Assembly: GCA_910575245.1 (NCBI GenBank)
Contig: CAJTEN010000007.1
Coordinates: 163,323-227,322 of the forward strand
From: Clostridia bacterium
GTDB lineage: Bacteria; Bacillota; Clostridia; Lachnospirales; Lachnospiraceae
Reading direction: 5' to 3'
DNA length: 64,000 nt
Shown: positions 26,941 to 36,329 of the stretch, one piece after another
How the letters are laid out: each line of letters begins with the position of its first letter
Position numbering within the stretch: position 1 is the first letter of the stretch
Position numbers and translations under genes: made by a program
The notes under the pieces: generated by a model
Seen by the model: only the letters and a program-made list of their open reading frames with translations
Database searches by the model: none
Told to the model about the DNA's origin: nothing

Positions 26941-27540
26941 CTATTCTTTGATATTAGCCATATTTTTCATAGGTTCTCCCCATTTTCCGAGATATCTTCC
27001 ATCAATGGAAGAATATGTATCTTCGCCCGGAGCGAATACCGGAGCGGCCTTCATCAATCTTTCTGTAAAGGGAACCTCCATATCCAGCAGTTTTTCATCC
27101 TGAGTTACATTACGAATTAAACAGAGAAAAATATCTGATCCATCTCCCATAGAGATTGCTTTTTTTACTTCCAGTTCAAAACTGACAGGGCTTTCTGCAA
27201 TGGTTGGCACATCTAGCACTTGTCCCTGCTCTACAGTAGGCAGGTACTGCATCTTATTAGGTGTGGTTCTGCCATAGGTACAACCATAATAATCTGCCAA
27301 AGGAAGCAGCTGTTCAGATACGAGGTTGGCGGAAAATACACCATTTTTGCGTATCAAATCCTTGGTCTGTTTTTCCTCACCTATACAAGCCATTACCCCG
27401 AGTCCCTCTGAGGAACGATAATATCCAAACCAGCAGAAAAGACCAAAATGGGGCTGTCCATCTTCCTGTTTTGTGCCATAAAGAAATAGCGCTTGCGGAC
27501 AGTAATCATTACCGATCTTAGTTTTTACCTTTGCCATCAT
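26941..27540 (-). CDS. Flavin reductase-like FMN-binding protein
   Basis: This protein of about 199 residues belongs to the flavin reductase-like split-barrel family, which binds FMN and reduces flavins or small substrates. Family-like segments are PQALFLYGTKQEDGQPHFGLFCWFGYYR near the start, IRKNGVFSANLVSEQLLPLADYYGCTYGR in the middle, and SPVSFELEVKKAISMGDGSDIFLCLIRNV further on. I placed the start at the ATG near 27540, because AAAGGAAAGG ends immediately before the codon at 27546. It overlaps the end of the MarR gene, so regulator and enzyme form one operon. A redox-stress or detoxification role is likely. Confidence 0.78.
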   Translation of the reverse strand: MMAKVKTKIGNDYCPQALFLYGTKQEDGQPHFGLFCWFGYYRSSEGLGVMACIGEEKQTKDLIRKNGVFSANLVSEQLLPLADYYGCTYGRTTPNKMQYLPTVEQGQVLDVPTIAESPVSFELEVKKAISMGDGSDIFLCLIRNVTQDEKLLDMEVPFTERLMKAAPVFAPGEDTYSSIDGRYLGKWGEPMKNMANIKE

Positions 27541-27976
27541 GTACATCCTTTCCTTTTTTTAATGCTTGTTCCGCTCGCTCCAAGTTGGAAACAATACGGT
27601 CAAGATACTGTTCTAATTCCTTGATTTCCACCTTTTCAAAATCCTTAAAAAACAAGCTATTCATTTGCTGAGAGACTTGATTGTAACGTTTCTCTAATGC
27701 ACGGGCTTTGGGTGTCAGGCTAATTAGGCTTTGACGTCGATCAGAAGCGGAAACATCCCGACAGATTAAGCCATTTTCCTCCATTCTACAAAGCATTACT
27801 GTAAGTGTATTTTTTGCCAAGCCCGTCTTTTGTGCAAGTTCCACAATAGGAATGCCTTCACTTTTCCATAACACATAAAGAATATGTCCTTGTGGTCCAT
27901 TAAATTCAGCGACACCACATGTCTGCAAAAGCCGATCAAAAACTCTCCCTTGAACCTGTTTAACCTGAGAAATCAA
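27518..27976 (-). CDS. MarR family transcriptional regulator
   Basis: A 152-residue winged-helix repressor. The core reads FNGPQGHILYVLWKSEG, then IVELAQKTGLAKNTLTVML as the recognition helix, and NGLICRDVSASDRRQSLISLTPKA as the wing. The start is TTG 27976 with AGGT upstream. It is the promoter-proximal gene and overlaps the flavin reductase by about 23 bases. The promoter at 28095-28123 carries a near-perfect palindrome over its -10 box, which suggests autoregulation. MarR proteins usually respond to phenolic compounds, oxidants or drugs. Confidence 0.85.
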   Translation of the reverse strand: MISQVKQVQGRVFDRLLQTCGVAEFNGPQGHILYVLWKSEGIPIVELAQKTGLAKNTLTVMLCRMEENGLICRDVSASDRRQSLISLTPKARALEKRYNQVSQQMNSLFFKDFEKVEIKELEQYLDRIVSNLERAEQALKKGKDVHDGKGKN

Positions 27977-28094
27977 AAAACCTGTTCGTGTTTCCAGTTA
28001 TATCACACCTTTCCTTGCACCACCGCTTCGCAAGGATAGAAGCGGTAGTTTTGCTGTACAGCGTTAAAAAGGACGTCTCCTTTTCATAAGATAA

Positions 28095-28123
28095 ATAGTA
28101 CTATATAGAACTTATTCTGTCAA
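28095..28123 (-). promoter_or_regulatory. Promoter with MarR-type operator
   Basis: On the minus strand TTGACA (28123-28118) and TACTAT (28100-28095) are 17 bases apart. AGTTCTATATAGTACT (28112-28097) lies between and over the -10 box and is palindromic apart from one pair. It is well placed for repression of the marR operon. Confidence 0.65.
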
Positions 28124-28131
28124 GGTATTCT

Positions 28132-28232
28132 ATAGTAAACGACATAACAAATTTCTGTTTCCGGCTCTTGCAGGAGCCATATACGGTAGCTCCTGCAAGG
28201 CCGAAAACGAAATTTCTAATGTCGTTAACTAT
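28132..28232. repeat. 101-bp imperfect palindrome (MITE- or REP-like)
   Basis: Two arms of about 45 bases, starting ATAGTAAACGACAT and ending ATGTCGTTAACTAT, enclose an 11-base loop. The inner stem CTTGCAGGAGC / GCTCCTGCAAG is perfect. No gene is inside. Size and symmetry fit a small non-autonomous element or a REP-type hairpin. I see no other copy in this window. Confidence 0.55.
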
Positions 28233-28301
28233 AATATCCAACATGCCTTTACTTGGACAAAAATACAAATGTTTAGAGTGTGCAGTTTGTAATTAAGGCG
28301 G

Positions 28302-28469
28302 ATGGCGTTCGGACGGAGGAGGCCGGACAGTTATGGATATGGGGATAGTGCATATTGGCAGGAGCTTCATGAGCAGATGCGAGAGACAGGGTTTGAAATG
28401 AACCTTGTAGAGGATTATTGTGAACATTACTGTATTACAGACCGCCAGGTGGCGAACTGCTTGAAATGA
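28302..28469 (+). CDS. Small protein ORF (55 aa), possible element remnant
   Basis: ATG 28302 to TGA 28467-28469 encodes MAFGRRRPDSYGYGDSAYW and goes on to NLVEDYCEHYCITDRQVANCLK. The composition is protein-like and a strong terminator follows, so it may be expressed. The ribosome site is weak. I do not recognise the family. It may be the tail of a mobile-element gene. Confidence 0.35.
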   Translation: MAFGRRRPDSYGYGDSAYWQELHEQMRETGFEMNLVEDYCEHYCITDRQVANCLK

Positions 28470-28500
28470 TATTTGGAAATAAAAAGTGGAATCCATAGTA

Positions 28501-28535
28501 CCGCAACCCCTCGTTATGAGGGATTGCGGTTTTCT
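28501..28535 (+). terminator. Strong rho-independent terminator
   Basis: CCGCAACCCCTC pairs with GAGGGATTGCGG around the loop GTTAT, followed by TTTTCTT. Confidence 0.8.
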
Positions 28536-28578
28536 TATGGGATGAAAAGAACAGTAAATCTTGCTCGCTCATGGCTCT

Positions 28579-29305
28579 TTACCGCAAAATCTCCTGAATC
28601 GCTTTGCCATCTGCATTCGTCAGTTTCGTCCCCCAGAATTTTGGCATAGGTGGGCACTTCATGGACGATATGGCTGCCGGAAAGAATTACATTTTCCGGA
28701 TGGAGGGATCCTTGGCCAAAAGAATGGGCTGAGGGACGGTATTGGGCAGATAGCCGTGGGTGGCTGCACCGAACCGATAGTCCTCGTTGCTTAAATCCCG
28801 CACCAGGGGACGATCCAGGTAATCGCCGAAGCTGGTATAACCATCGGTCTCCAGAACAAAGGAAAATGATCCGCCGAAATGTTCTTCCCTGCGGGATTCC
28901 TCCTCGGTATAGATGCGTGTAAATCCGTAAACCTCCTCCGCCTGCAGCTTTTCCAAAAAGGAAAAGACCTTTTTCTGCAGGCTTAAGTTTTCCTTATCCC
29001 GCAAAAAAACCACGGCCGACATACCGTTGGACAGACAATAGGCGTCCCAGGAAGCCACCGAACCATCCTGCGCCAGGCGGATGAAACCATTCTCCGCAAA
29101 GAGCACGTTCAGGCTGATATTGCGGCGGACATCCCGCTGTCCATGATCGCTGACCCAAAAAATATCTGTATGTTGTGCCTGGCCGGTTTCCTCTACCGCG
29201 GACCAGAGCATGCTGAGCCAGCGGTCCCAAATCATCGATAGCAGGATTTAGGTGCGGGCCGAAAACATCTCCAGCATGGCGTACGGCGTCAATGTTTTTC
29301 CACAA
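28579..29305 (-). pseudogene. Decayed phosphodiesterase of the alkaline phosphatase superfamily
   Basis: Reading leftward from 29305, successive frames give NIDAVRHAGDVFGPHLNPAIDD, then TDIFWVSDHGQRDVRRNISLN, GYTSFGDYLDRPL and ATHGYLPNTVPQP, then SGSHIVHEVPTYAKILG and KLTNADGKAIQEILR up to TAA 28579. This is the second half of a type I phosphodiesterase/nucleotide pyrophosphatase-like enzyme. The metal-binding SDHG and GxHG motifs are still readable. At least three frameshifts, at about 29235, 28690 and 28610, and loss of the N-terminal half make it non-functional. It meets a sucrose phosphorylase remnant head to head at 29305. Confidence 0.65.
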
Positions 29306-29856
29306 TTTCCAGTACCTCCGGGACAGATCCCGTCCTGGCGAAAGCCTGTATGAGAGCAGGCTGTATAAAGGGCAGGATGTTCCCTACATTAATGCCAGGT
29401 TCAAGGACGGAACCACGGAGCGGCTTTGGACTACCTTCAGCGCAGAGCAAATCGACATTGACTGCCTCCATTCCGAAGAAGCGAAAAAATTTTTGGCGCA
29501 GCAGCTCCGCAATCTGGCGGGGAGAGGAATTTCCCTGATCCGCGCCGATGCCATGGCTTATGCCGCTAAGAGAAAAGGGACAAGCTGTTTCTTTGTGGAG
29601 CCTGAGATCTGGGACCTGATGAAACAATGTCAGGGCGCGCTGGATGGCACCGGTGCAGAAGATGAACCGTCTGATGAAACTGCGCAACAACCATCCGTCT
29701 TTCGGCGGACAGTTTATCCTTTTGGACACGGACGGGCATACGCTGGGGATTAAATGGCAGAATAAGGAAGCGTGGGCGTCTCTCGCGGTCAATTTCCAAA
29801 CCTTTGAATGGGAGATATTATATACACAAAACGACGAAATGGTCAGGTTGGAATGA
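29306..29856 (+). pseudogene. Sucrose phosphorylase (GH13) remnant with internal deletion
   Basis: The first part, up to about 29615, reads SRLYKGQDVPYINARFKDG, then RLWTTFSAEQIDIDC, ISLIRADAMAYAAKRKGTSC and FFVEPEIWDLMKQ. These match the catalytic region of GH13 sucrose phosphorylase, including the RxD nucleophile motif. From about 29644 another frame reads QKMNRLMKLRNNHPSFGGQF and continues to the family's C-terminal strand domain, ending at 29856. The start of the gene and several hundred bases between the two parts are missing. The enzyme would have split sucrose with phosphate to glucose 1-phosphate. Confidence 0.7.
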
Positions 29857-29869
29857 TACAGATGAACTG

Positions 29870-29980
29870 CTGCACCTTCCCGTAACAGTTCAGACTTCGG
29901 CTTCCCTGTTACGGAATCTGCCCATTGAGCAAAGCTCAATTTTTCCAAGTCGCCTGCGGCGAGGGGCAGATTCTCTCTAG
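29870..29980 (+). repeat. Copy 1 of a dispersed stem-loop repeat family
   Basis: GAATCTGCCC (29914-29923) pairs with GGGCAGATTC (29964-29973). Inside lies a second hairpin, TCGCC TGC GGCGA (29950-29962). It is flanked by GTAACAGTTCAG and by GGCTGAACTGTTGC (about 30030). A copy with a different but still paired stem is at 56910-56953, and a partial inverted copy is at 50732. The remaining non-coding sequence up to 30311 also has nested inverted repeats AGTCGGT / ACCGACT (30132-30189) around TGTCC / GGACA. Confidence 0.6.
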
Positions 29981-30311
29981 GCTAAATCTACGCGTTCTCA
30001 CGGACTTTGCAGTAAATGCAAAGTCCTGGGCTGAACTGTTGCACCTTCCCTGCACTGCTCTAAAATAGTGCTGGTAAATGCTGGGAATGTGTTATACAAT
30101 ATTTTTAAAAAGCCGGATTTGATACACCTTTAGTCGGTATTTCTTTCGGGAAGCGACTGTCCGATCTTTCCATGGACAGACAACCGACTTTGTTACGGTT
30201 TCTTTTTTTGCGCAGCGTTTTTGATATGCGGGATATGTATTGCATATTTATAACTGTGCTGCCTTATGCATTTGGTTGCAGAGAAATTTAAGGAAGAAAA
30301 GAGGTTGCGTG

Positions 30312-33300
30312 GTGAAGAAAAAAGTGTTATGCATGTTGTTGTCAATTGCAATGGTATTTACTGCTGTGGATGTTCCGGCATATGCATCGGAAATACCGGA
30401 GACAGCTACGGTAGATGACAGCGCTTCGGGGGAAATTCCGGAAAATGAAAATGCCGAGAGTATATCTGCAGAATCCGATCCGGAGCAGACAGACGGTTCT
30501 GAAGGAAATGAATCTGACCCGGAGCAGACAGACGGTTCTGAAGGAAACGAATCCGACCCGGAGCAGACAGACGGTTCTGAAGGAAATGAATCTGATCAGG
30601 AAACAGACGGAAGTGTTTCCTCCGGGGACAATTCGGAAACAGAGACAGCGGATGATGGCGGTACTACGGACCAGACACAGCCGGAAACCGGGTCCTCCGG
30701 GGAAACGCTGCCGGAGGAGGATGAAGAGAAGACAGATGAAACGGCAGCCGCTGCCGCAAAGCTGCAGGCCGCTTACCGCACGGCAGACGAAATACGGGAA
30801 TTTCTGGAGCAGGAGAAGGCTTTCAGGACAGACCGGATTTCCTATGCGGAAGAACCTGACACGGCGGCTCCTTACAATGCCGGTGTCTTGTCTGATGCCA
30901 CACTTGGCTCCGCGGCGGCTTTAATCCGCCAGATCCGCTTTATTGCAGGTCTGCCCTGTGATGTAGAGCTAAATGATGAGTACAGCCGGTTGAGCCAGTC
31001 GGCGGCGCTTGTAAATTATGTCAATAACGAGTTAAGCCATTCGCCCTCCCGGCCCGGGGACATGTCGGATGAGTTATTCGGCCAGGGATATGAAGGAGCC
31101 TGTGACTCCAATATTGCCTGTTCGGAGCGGCAGAAACAGACACTCAACGAGACAATTATTGATATCTGGATGGCAGGAAGCGACAGCTTATCCACACTGA
31201 ATGACCGCAGACGCATTCTGAACCCTGCCATGCAGCAGGTCGGCTTTGGCGCCGTAAAGGGCGGCAGCGGTATGTACGGCGCCATGTATACGGCAGACCG
31301 TTCCGGGAAGGATGAAAACATATTCGGCGTTGCATGGCCGGCACAGAACATGCCTGTCGAGTATTTTGCAGGCGAATATCCATGGTCCGTATCCACCGGA
31401 GAAAGCCTGAAGGCATCGGCTGTCCGCGTAGTGCTTACCAGGAAATCCGACGGGAAAGAGTGGATTTTTTCATCCGATGCATCCGACGGGGATTTCTATG
31501 TAGACAATGACGGTTCCGCGCAGGAAGGCTGTATTATTTTCCGGCCTGACAGTTCCTCCCTCTCCGGGTATGCGGACGGGGATGTATTTCGGGTAGAGAT
31601 TGAGAAAAACGGGAAACCGTATATCAGTTACGATGTTCGGTTCTTTGCTGTCTCTGAGGGAGAGGATAAACTGCCGGCTCCCGAAGCGAGCATTGCATCG
31701 GGGGAAGTGGTAGCAAAGGAAACCAGGCTGTTACTGACCTGTGAGGCTGATGCCGACGTATACTATACGCTTGACGGCACTATTCCTGACGCTGAAAGTA
31801 CTTTATATACAGAACCGATCTCCATAACGACAGATATCACGGTGAAAGCTGTTGCAGTAAAAGCGGGCTGTGAAAACAGTGAGACAGCCGAGTTTTCCTA
31901 TACTGTAGCGGAAGATGCGTTGTTGCGCCATACCGTAACTTTTGTCTCAGATGACGGCACGGCTGTATTGGCACAGTCCGTTCCTGAAAACAATAAAGTA
32001 ATGCTGCCTGAAACTCCGGTCAGGGAAGGATATTTATTGGAAGGCTGGTATAAAGAGGCAGAATGTGAAAACAAATGGGATTTTGATAATGACACTGTGA
32101 CACAGGATGTGACATTGTATGCAAAGTGGACGGAAAATACGGCAGGGATCTGTACCGTAAGCTTTGAAATGATGGGATACGGAACACAGATTGATCCTGT
32201 CAGTGCAGAGTATGGGGAACTTCTCACGGAGCCTGGCACACCCACGGCACAGGGCTGTCTGTTTGCGGGCTGGTACAAAGAACCCGAGTGCACGAATGCG
32301 TGGGATTTTGCCGCAGATACCGTGTCGGAGGATATTGTTTTATACGCAAAATGGACGGAAGGCGCAGTGGCAGATATGGAAAATACATATACTGTCACCT
32401 TTGATATGCAGGGGTTCGGCACACAGCTTGAACCTGTAATGGCAGCAGCCGGAGAACTGCTTCCGGTACCTGACGTTCCGACAGCCGAAGGGTATACTTT
32501 TGTGGAATGGTATCGTGAAGCGGATTGTATTAACGCCTGGGATTTTGAAGCCGATGTGGTTATGGAAGATACGGTTTTGTATGCAGGGTGGCTGCAGGGG
32601 AATACGGCGGATATCAGCACGGGCAGTGCGCAGACAGCCGCAAACACTAAAATTGAACTGACTGTGGAAAATACCAGGATCTCTAACATTAAGGCAAAAG
32701 TATATGACGGGAAACGGTACTTGCCAACGGTAAAGGTTTCTTATAAAAACGGAACAAAATGGGTATCGCTTACGGAAGGCATAGATTATTCCGTCATCTA
32801 TGGGAAGAATACAGATGCAGGAACCGGCCAGGTGACCGTCCGGGGCGGCGGAGCCTATGCCGGGGATGTAACGAAGGAGTTTGAGATCAAGAAGAAACCC
32901 ATGAAGAAGCTCAAGGTTGTGGCAGACAGCCTGGTCGTAGGCAAGGATCCAAAGAGAAGCCTGCGGTTATGGGTATATGACGGCAGCAGGAGGTTAGGCA
33001 CAGGCGAATATACCCTTGAGTATGCCGATAACCTGACCGAAAAGAAAACAACTTCAGCCAAAGTAGTTGTCCATGCGGCAGAGAACAGCAATTATTCCGG
33101 TTCTGTTACTACTAAGGTTACCGTCTATGAGCTGAAAGAAACGGACCGTCTTCTTGGCCCAAGCAATGTCCAATTTGAAGTGCGGACAGCGGATTATACC
33201 GGAAAGCCTATTACGACGGCAGTGGAACCCAAGGTGATCTACAAAGTTTCCAATAAAGAAACGATAACGCTGAGCAAGAACAAAGACTACAAATTACAAT

Positions 33301-35027
33301 ACCAGAACAATGTGAATGCCGGTATCGGTTACGTTATTGTCACCGGAAAAGGGCAGTATAAGGGAAAGGTTGTCGGACAGTTTACCATCACGGCATCAAA
33401 CGCGGCATTGGAGATAAAGCCTATTCCGGACAGAACCTATAACGGATCGCTCCAAAAACCGAAGGTGGTTGTAAAAGCAGGCGGCAAAACGTTAAAACTT
33501 GATAAAGACTATATCATTGCATACGGAAATAACCTGAATGCATCTTCCGGGAATAAAAAAGCCTCCGTCACGGTAGCCGGAATAGGGAACTATGCAAGAT
33601 CTCCGAAGCAAACAGCCGCTTTTGAGATCAAACCGCAGAAGATAGCAAAGGCATCTATACAGGGCTCCCTGACAACGGGAATTACCTTGGCTTATAAGAA
33701 GAGGACGCTGACCGAAGGCAGGGATTATAATAAACCCGTGTACGATACCGTGAAAGGCAGCAAGGTTGCAGTCACGGTTACCGGAAAGGGGAATTTTACC
33801 GGCGAGATGAAAAAGTCTGCAAAAGTTGATGTTCCCACATCCAAAGTAACACCGGTTATTTCTTCAAACAGGAACAGGCAGAATTATACTTCTTTTGAGG
33901 GTGTGGTGATGAACTCATACCTGGTAAAAACAAAAGATACTTTTATGCGTGTTGAGCATGTCGGCGGCAAGGGGGTATATGCAGAAACCTATACGTCTGA
34001 CTTTACGCTTCGTTCCCGGAAATATATCAAGATGGAGCTTCCCAAATTTGGCGGGTTCTATGAGGGCGAGAAATATTACTTCCTTGCATTCGGAAAGGAA
34101 AATCCCGAAGAAAGCAAGGAAGCGGAAGTGATGCGGATCGTAAAATATGATAAGAAGTGGAACCGAAAAGGGGCAGCCAGTATTTATGGTGCAAATACAT
34201 ATTCACCATTTAAGAACGGCAGTCTCCGTATGGCGGAAGCCGGAGACACGTTGTACATCCGTACCTGTCACCAGATGTTCCAGACATCGGACGGAGGGCG
34301 GCATCAGGCAAGCGCGGCATTCAGCGTGGACATTCCCAATATGGAGGTGAAGGAGCAGATCGCAGGGATTTCCCAAACCGCATATGTGAGCCATTCCTTT
34401 AACCAGTTTATTCTGAAGGACGGTTCGGATTTGCTGGCAGTTGACCATGGCGATGCTTACCCGCGTTCTGTTGCGTTGGCAAAATATACGTTGAAGGCCG
34501 GTGAGGAAAACGTTCTCAGTAAAGGCTGCAGCCGTGTCGCCGCATTGGCGATAGCGGGAAAAGGAGGGAATCCTTATACAGGGGTATCGGTGGGCGGCTT
34601 TGAAGCATCGGACGCTGCTTATTTGATCACCGGCAACTCAGTAGACCAGACTCCTGCGACATATTCTTCGGGAGGGGTGCGCAATATTTTTGTATCATGT
34701 GTCCGAAAAGATGATTTCTCGCAAAACGGTACTTCCGTGCATTGGATCACAAATTATAAGGATAAAGCCGAAGCGTCTGTCACTACACCGCAGTTGGTTA
34801 AAGTAAGCGGCAGTGAATTTTTATTGATGTGGGGAGAAGGAGAACAGGTAAAATGTGTTATGCTCAATGCATCCGGCGAACCCACTACAGGGATCTACTC
34901 TTACGCAGGTTTCTTGTCTGACTGCAAGCCGATCGCTGATAACGGCAATGTGATATGGTACTATACCAATAACAGTGAACCGGTATTCTGTTCCTTGAAA
35001 CTGGAAGATATCAGACAACAACCGTGA
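30312..35027 (+). CDS. Giant secreted multidomain surface protein
   Basis: From GTG 30312 (AGAGG upstream) the protein has 1571 residues. A signal peptide (KKKVLCMLLSIAMVFTA, cut after AYA at 25) is followed by an acidic linker with three repeats of SDPEQTDGSEGNE. A CAP/SCP-like domain (about 200-350) follows, then a chitobiase-type C-terminal module (about 455-533) with VYYTLDGTIPDAES, and three InlB B-repeats (about 540-762) each ending LYAKW or LYAGW. Four or five Ig-like repeats of the VYDGKRYLPTVKVSY type cover 777-1173, and a unique C-terminal domain of about 390 residues completes it. There is no LPXTG, so anchoring is unclear. It is probably an adhesin-like cell-surface or released protein. 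Confidence 0.82.
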   Translation: MKKKVLCMLLSIAMVFTAVDVPAYASEIPETATVDDSASGEIPENENAESISAESDPEQTDGSEGNESDPEQTDGSEGNESDPEQTDGSEGNESDQETDGSVSSGDNSETETADDGGTTDQTQPETGSSGETLPEEDEEKTDETAAAAAKLQAAYRTADEIREFLEQEKAFRTDRISYAEEPDTAAPYNAGVLSDATLGSAAALIRQIRFIAGLPCDVELNDEYSRLSQSAALVNYVNNELSHSPSRPGDMSDELFGQGYEGACDSNIACSERQKQTLNETIIDIWMAGSDSLSTLNDRRRILNPAMQQVGFGAVKGGSGMYGAMYTADRSGKDENIFGVAWPAQNMPVEYFAGEYPWSVSTGESLKASAVRVVLTRKSDGKEWIFSSDASDGDFYVDNDGSAQEGCIIFRPDSSSLSGYADGDVFRVEIEKNGKPYISYDVRFFAVSEGEDKLPAPEASIASGEVVAKETRLLLTCEADADVYYTLDGTIPDAESTLYTEPISITTDITVKAVAVKAGCENSETAEFSYTVAEDALLRHTVTFVSDDGTAVLAQSVPENNKVMLPETPVREGYLLEGWYKEAECENKWDFDNDTVTQDVTLYAKWTENTAGICTVSFEMMGYGTQIDPVSAEYGELLTEPGTPTAQGCLFAGWYKEPECTNAWDFAADTVSEDIVLYAKWTEGAVADMENTYTVTFDMQGFGTQLEPVMAAAGELLPVPDVPTAEGYTFVEWYREADCINAWDFEADVVMEDTVLYAGWLQGNTADISTGSAQTAANTKIELTVENTRISNIKAKVYDGKRYLPTVKVSYKNGTKWVSLTEGIDYSVIYGKNTDAGTGQVTVRGGGAYAGDVTKEFEIKKKPMKKLKVVADSLVVGKDPKRSLRLWVYDGSRRLGTGEYTLEYADNLTEKKTTSAKVVVHAAENSNYSGSVTTKVTVYELKETDRLLGPSNVQFEVRTADYTGKPITTAVEPKVIYKVSNKETITLSKNKDYKLQYQNNVNAGIGYVIVTGKGQYKGKVVGQFTITASNAALEIKPIPDRTYNGSLQKPKVVVKAGGKTLKLDKDYIIAYGNNLNASSGNKKASVTVAGIGNYARSPKQTAAFEIKPQKIAKASIQGSLTTGITLAYKKRTLTEGRDYNKPVYDTVKGSKVAVTVTGKGNFTGEMKKSAKVDVPTSKVTPVISSNRNRQNYTSFEGVVMNSYLVKTKDTFMRVEHVGGKGVYAETYTSDFTLRSRKYIKMELPKFGGFYEGEKYYFLAFGKENPEESKEAEVMRIVKYDKKWNRKGAASIYGANTYSPFKNGSLRMAEAGDTLYIRTCHQMFQTSDGGRHQASAAFSVDIPNMEVKEQIAGISQTAYVSHSFNQFILKDGSDLLAVDHGDAYPRSVALAKYTLKAGEENVLSKGCSRVAALAIAGKGGNPYTGVSVGGFEASDAAYLITGNSVDQTPATYSSGGVRNIFVSCVRKDDFSQNGTSVHWITNYKDKAEASVTTPQLVKVSGSEFLLMWGEGEQVKCVMLNASGEPTTGIYSYAGFLSDCKPIADNGNVIWYYTNNSEPVFCSLKLEDIRQQP
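30472..30600 (+). repeat. Three 39-bp tandem repeats inside the surface-protein gene
   Basis: Near-identical units coding for ESDPEQTDGSEGN occur in a row. They are in frame, so the copy number can change by slippage without breaking the gene. Confidence 0.8.
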
Positions 35028-35120
35028 TTTCTGTTCCATGATGTTATGGCAGGACGAAAAAGAAGAAAAGATTCTCCAGGGCTGACACGGGTACAAAATT
35101 GAGACAGGGAGAAAGCAGAG

Positions 35121-36191
35121 ATGCACTTAGAAGAAAGAAACCAGAAGATCATAGATGCAGTCATAAAGAAAGCGAATGCCATGTGTCCGGGTACCCTCGC
35201 ATTAATAGGAATATACGGTTCATTTATGACAGGAGATTTTTATGAAAAGTCAGATTTAGATTTGCTCATTGTAATCAATGATGACAGAGGCTGGCAATTA
35301 GGGTGTGCCTTTATACAGGATGACTTACAAGTCGGACATGACATTTACTGTACGACGTGGGAGCAATTACAGAATGATGCCGGCTATGAACATCCGAACA
35401 TTTCTAAACTTATGGATGCGAAAATCGTTTATTGTGCAGATGAGAAGTACAGAGAACGGCTGGATACATTGCGGCAAAAAGCCGGAGATATTATGTCCGC
35501 ACCCTTCTCGGAGGAAGATTATGCGAAAGCAGAAAAGTTGCTAAAAGAGGCGGAACACGGTTACACAATGGCTATGGTTTCAGAACGTAAGCCGGAGGTG
35601 CGAGATGGTGCAGGTAATGTTATTTACTATGTAGAGAATGCGGTCGCGATGCTGAATAAGCAGTATTTTCATTATGGAGTAAAACATGCCCGTAAAGAAT
35701 TGAACGCCATGCAGAACAGACCGGAAAAACTCTGTGACATGATAGATGATGTGATATCGGCATCTTCTGCCGAGGAGATAAAAGAGCGTTTAACCATGCT
35801 TATGAAAGAAACAACAGCTGTGTTCCGTCAAGTGAAAGCAACTGTTGGCGGACAGAAGAAAACGGTAACCTCAGATGCGCTTATCGGTACTTATGAGGAG
35901 ATGTATTCAAATTGGCGGAATAAGGTGTATGAAGCAGCCGAAACAGGAAACAGACATCTTGCGTTTATGAGCCTGATCAGCGCTCGTGCAATGTTTTTTG
36001 AAATGAGCAGTGAAGCGGATCTTGGCAGGTATGACGTTTTGAATGGATACGACCCGCAGGATTTGCATAAGACGGCAAAGGCATATGACGATATTCTGCG
36101 TGAATATCTGAAAGAGTACGAGAAGGCAGGTATACAGGTAAAGCGGTATTCTGATATAGATGCATTTGTGCAGGCTTACGAAATGAATTAA
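35121..36191 (+). CDS. Nucleotidyltransferase-fold protein
   Basis: The N-terminal 110 residues form a minimal nucleotidyltransferase domain: LALIGIYGSFMTGDFYEKSDLDLLIVIND with the GS...DxD metal motif near 30-50, as in kanamycin nucleotidyltransferase and MNT proteins. The rest (about 130-356) is a helical domain like those that follow the transferase domain in aminoglycoside-modifying enzymes. GGGAGAAAG precedes the ATG. The gene stands alone between the surface-protein gene and hisB. The substrate is unknown. A house-keeping or antibiotic-adenylating role cannot be told apart by reading. Confidence 0.72.
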   Translation: MHLEERNQKIIDAVIKKANAMCPGTLALIGIYGSFMTGDFYEKSDLDLLIVINDDRGWQLGCAFIQDDLQVGHDIYCTTWEQLQNDAGYEHPNISKLMDAKIVYCADEKYRERLDTLRQKAGDIMSAPFSEEDYAKAEKLLKEAEHGYTMAMVSERKPEVRDGAGNVIYYVENAVAMLNKQYFHYGVKHARKELNAMQNRPEKLCDMIDDVISASSAEEIKERLTMLMKETTAVFRQVKATVGGQKKTVTSDALIGTYEEMYSNWRNKVYEAAETGNRHLAFMSLISARAMFFEMSSEADLGRYDVLNGYDPQDLHKTAKAYDDILREYLKEYEKAGIQVKRYSDIDAFVQAYEMN

Positions 36192-36272
36192 AATCCGGAC
36201 AGCCTGAATTGCGCCGCAATGGTTATAAGCCGGCATGGAAAAGTTTCATCCGCTGTCAAAATGACGATGGTA

Positions 36273-36297
36273 TGCAGGAAAAGAGAAAAAGGCCACA
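36273..36297 (-). promoter_or_regulatory. ECF-promoter-like motif, copy upstream of hisB
   Basis: On the minus strand TGTGGCC TTTTTCTCTTTTCC TGCAT is nearly the same as the motif at 38596-38622 in front of a sigma-factor gene. It points away from hisB, so its role here is unclear. Confidence 0.35.
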
Positions 36298-36329
36298 AAA
36301 AAATTTTAAATTCCGAAAGGGTGAAGATA

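Noticed and set aside
30132..30189. A riboswitch upstream of the giant surface-protein gene
   Set aside because: The nested AGTCGGT and TGTCC stems do not fit any riboswitch class I can recall, such as c-di-GMP. They are noted only as hairpins.
30472..30600. Regular 39-bp repeats that could suggest a CRISPR array
   Set aside because: The repeats are directly adjacent, in frame and coding, with no spacers. No cas gene is present.
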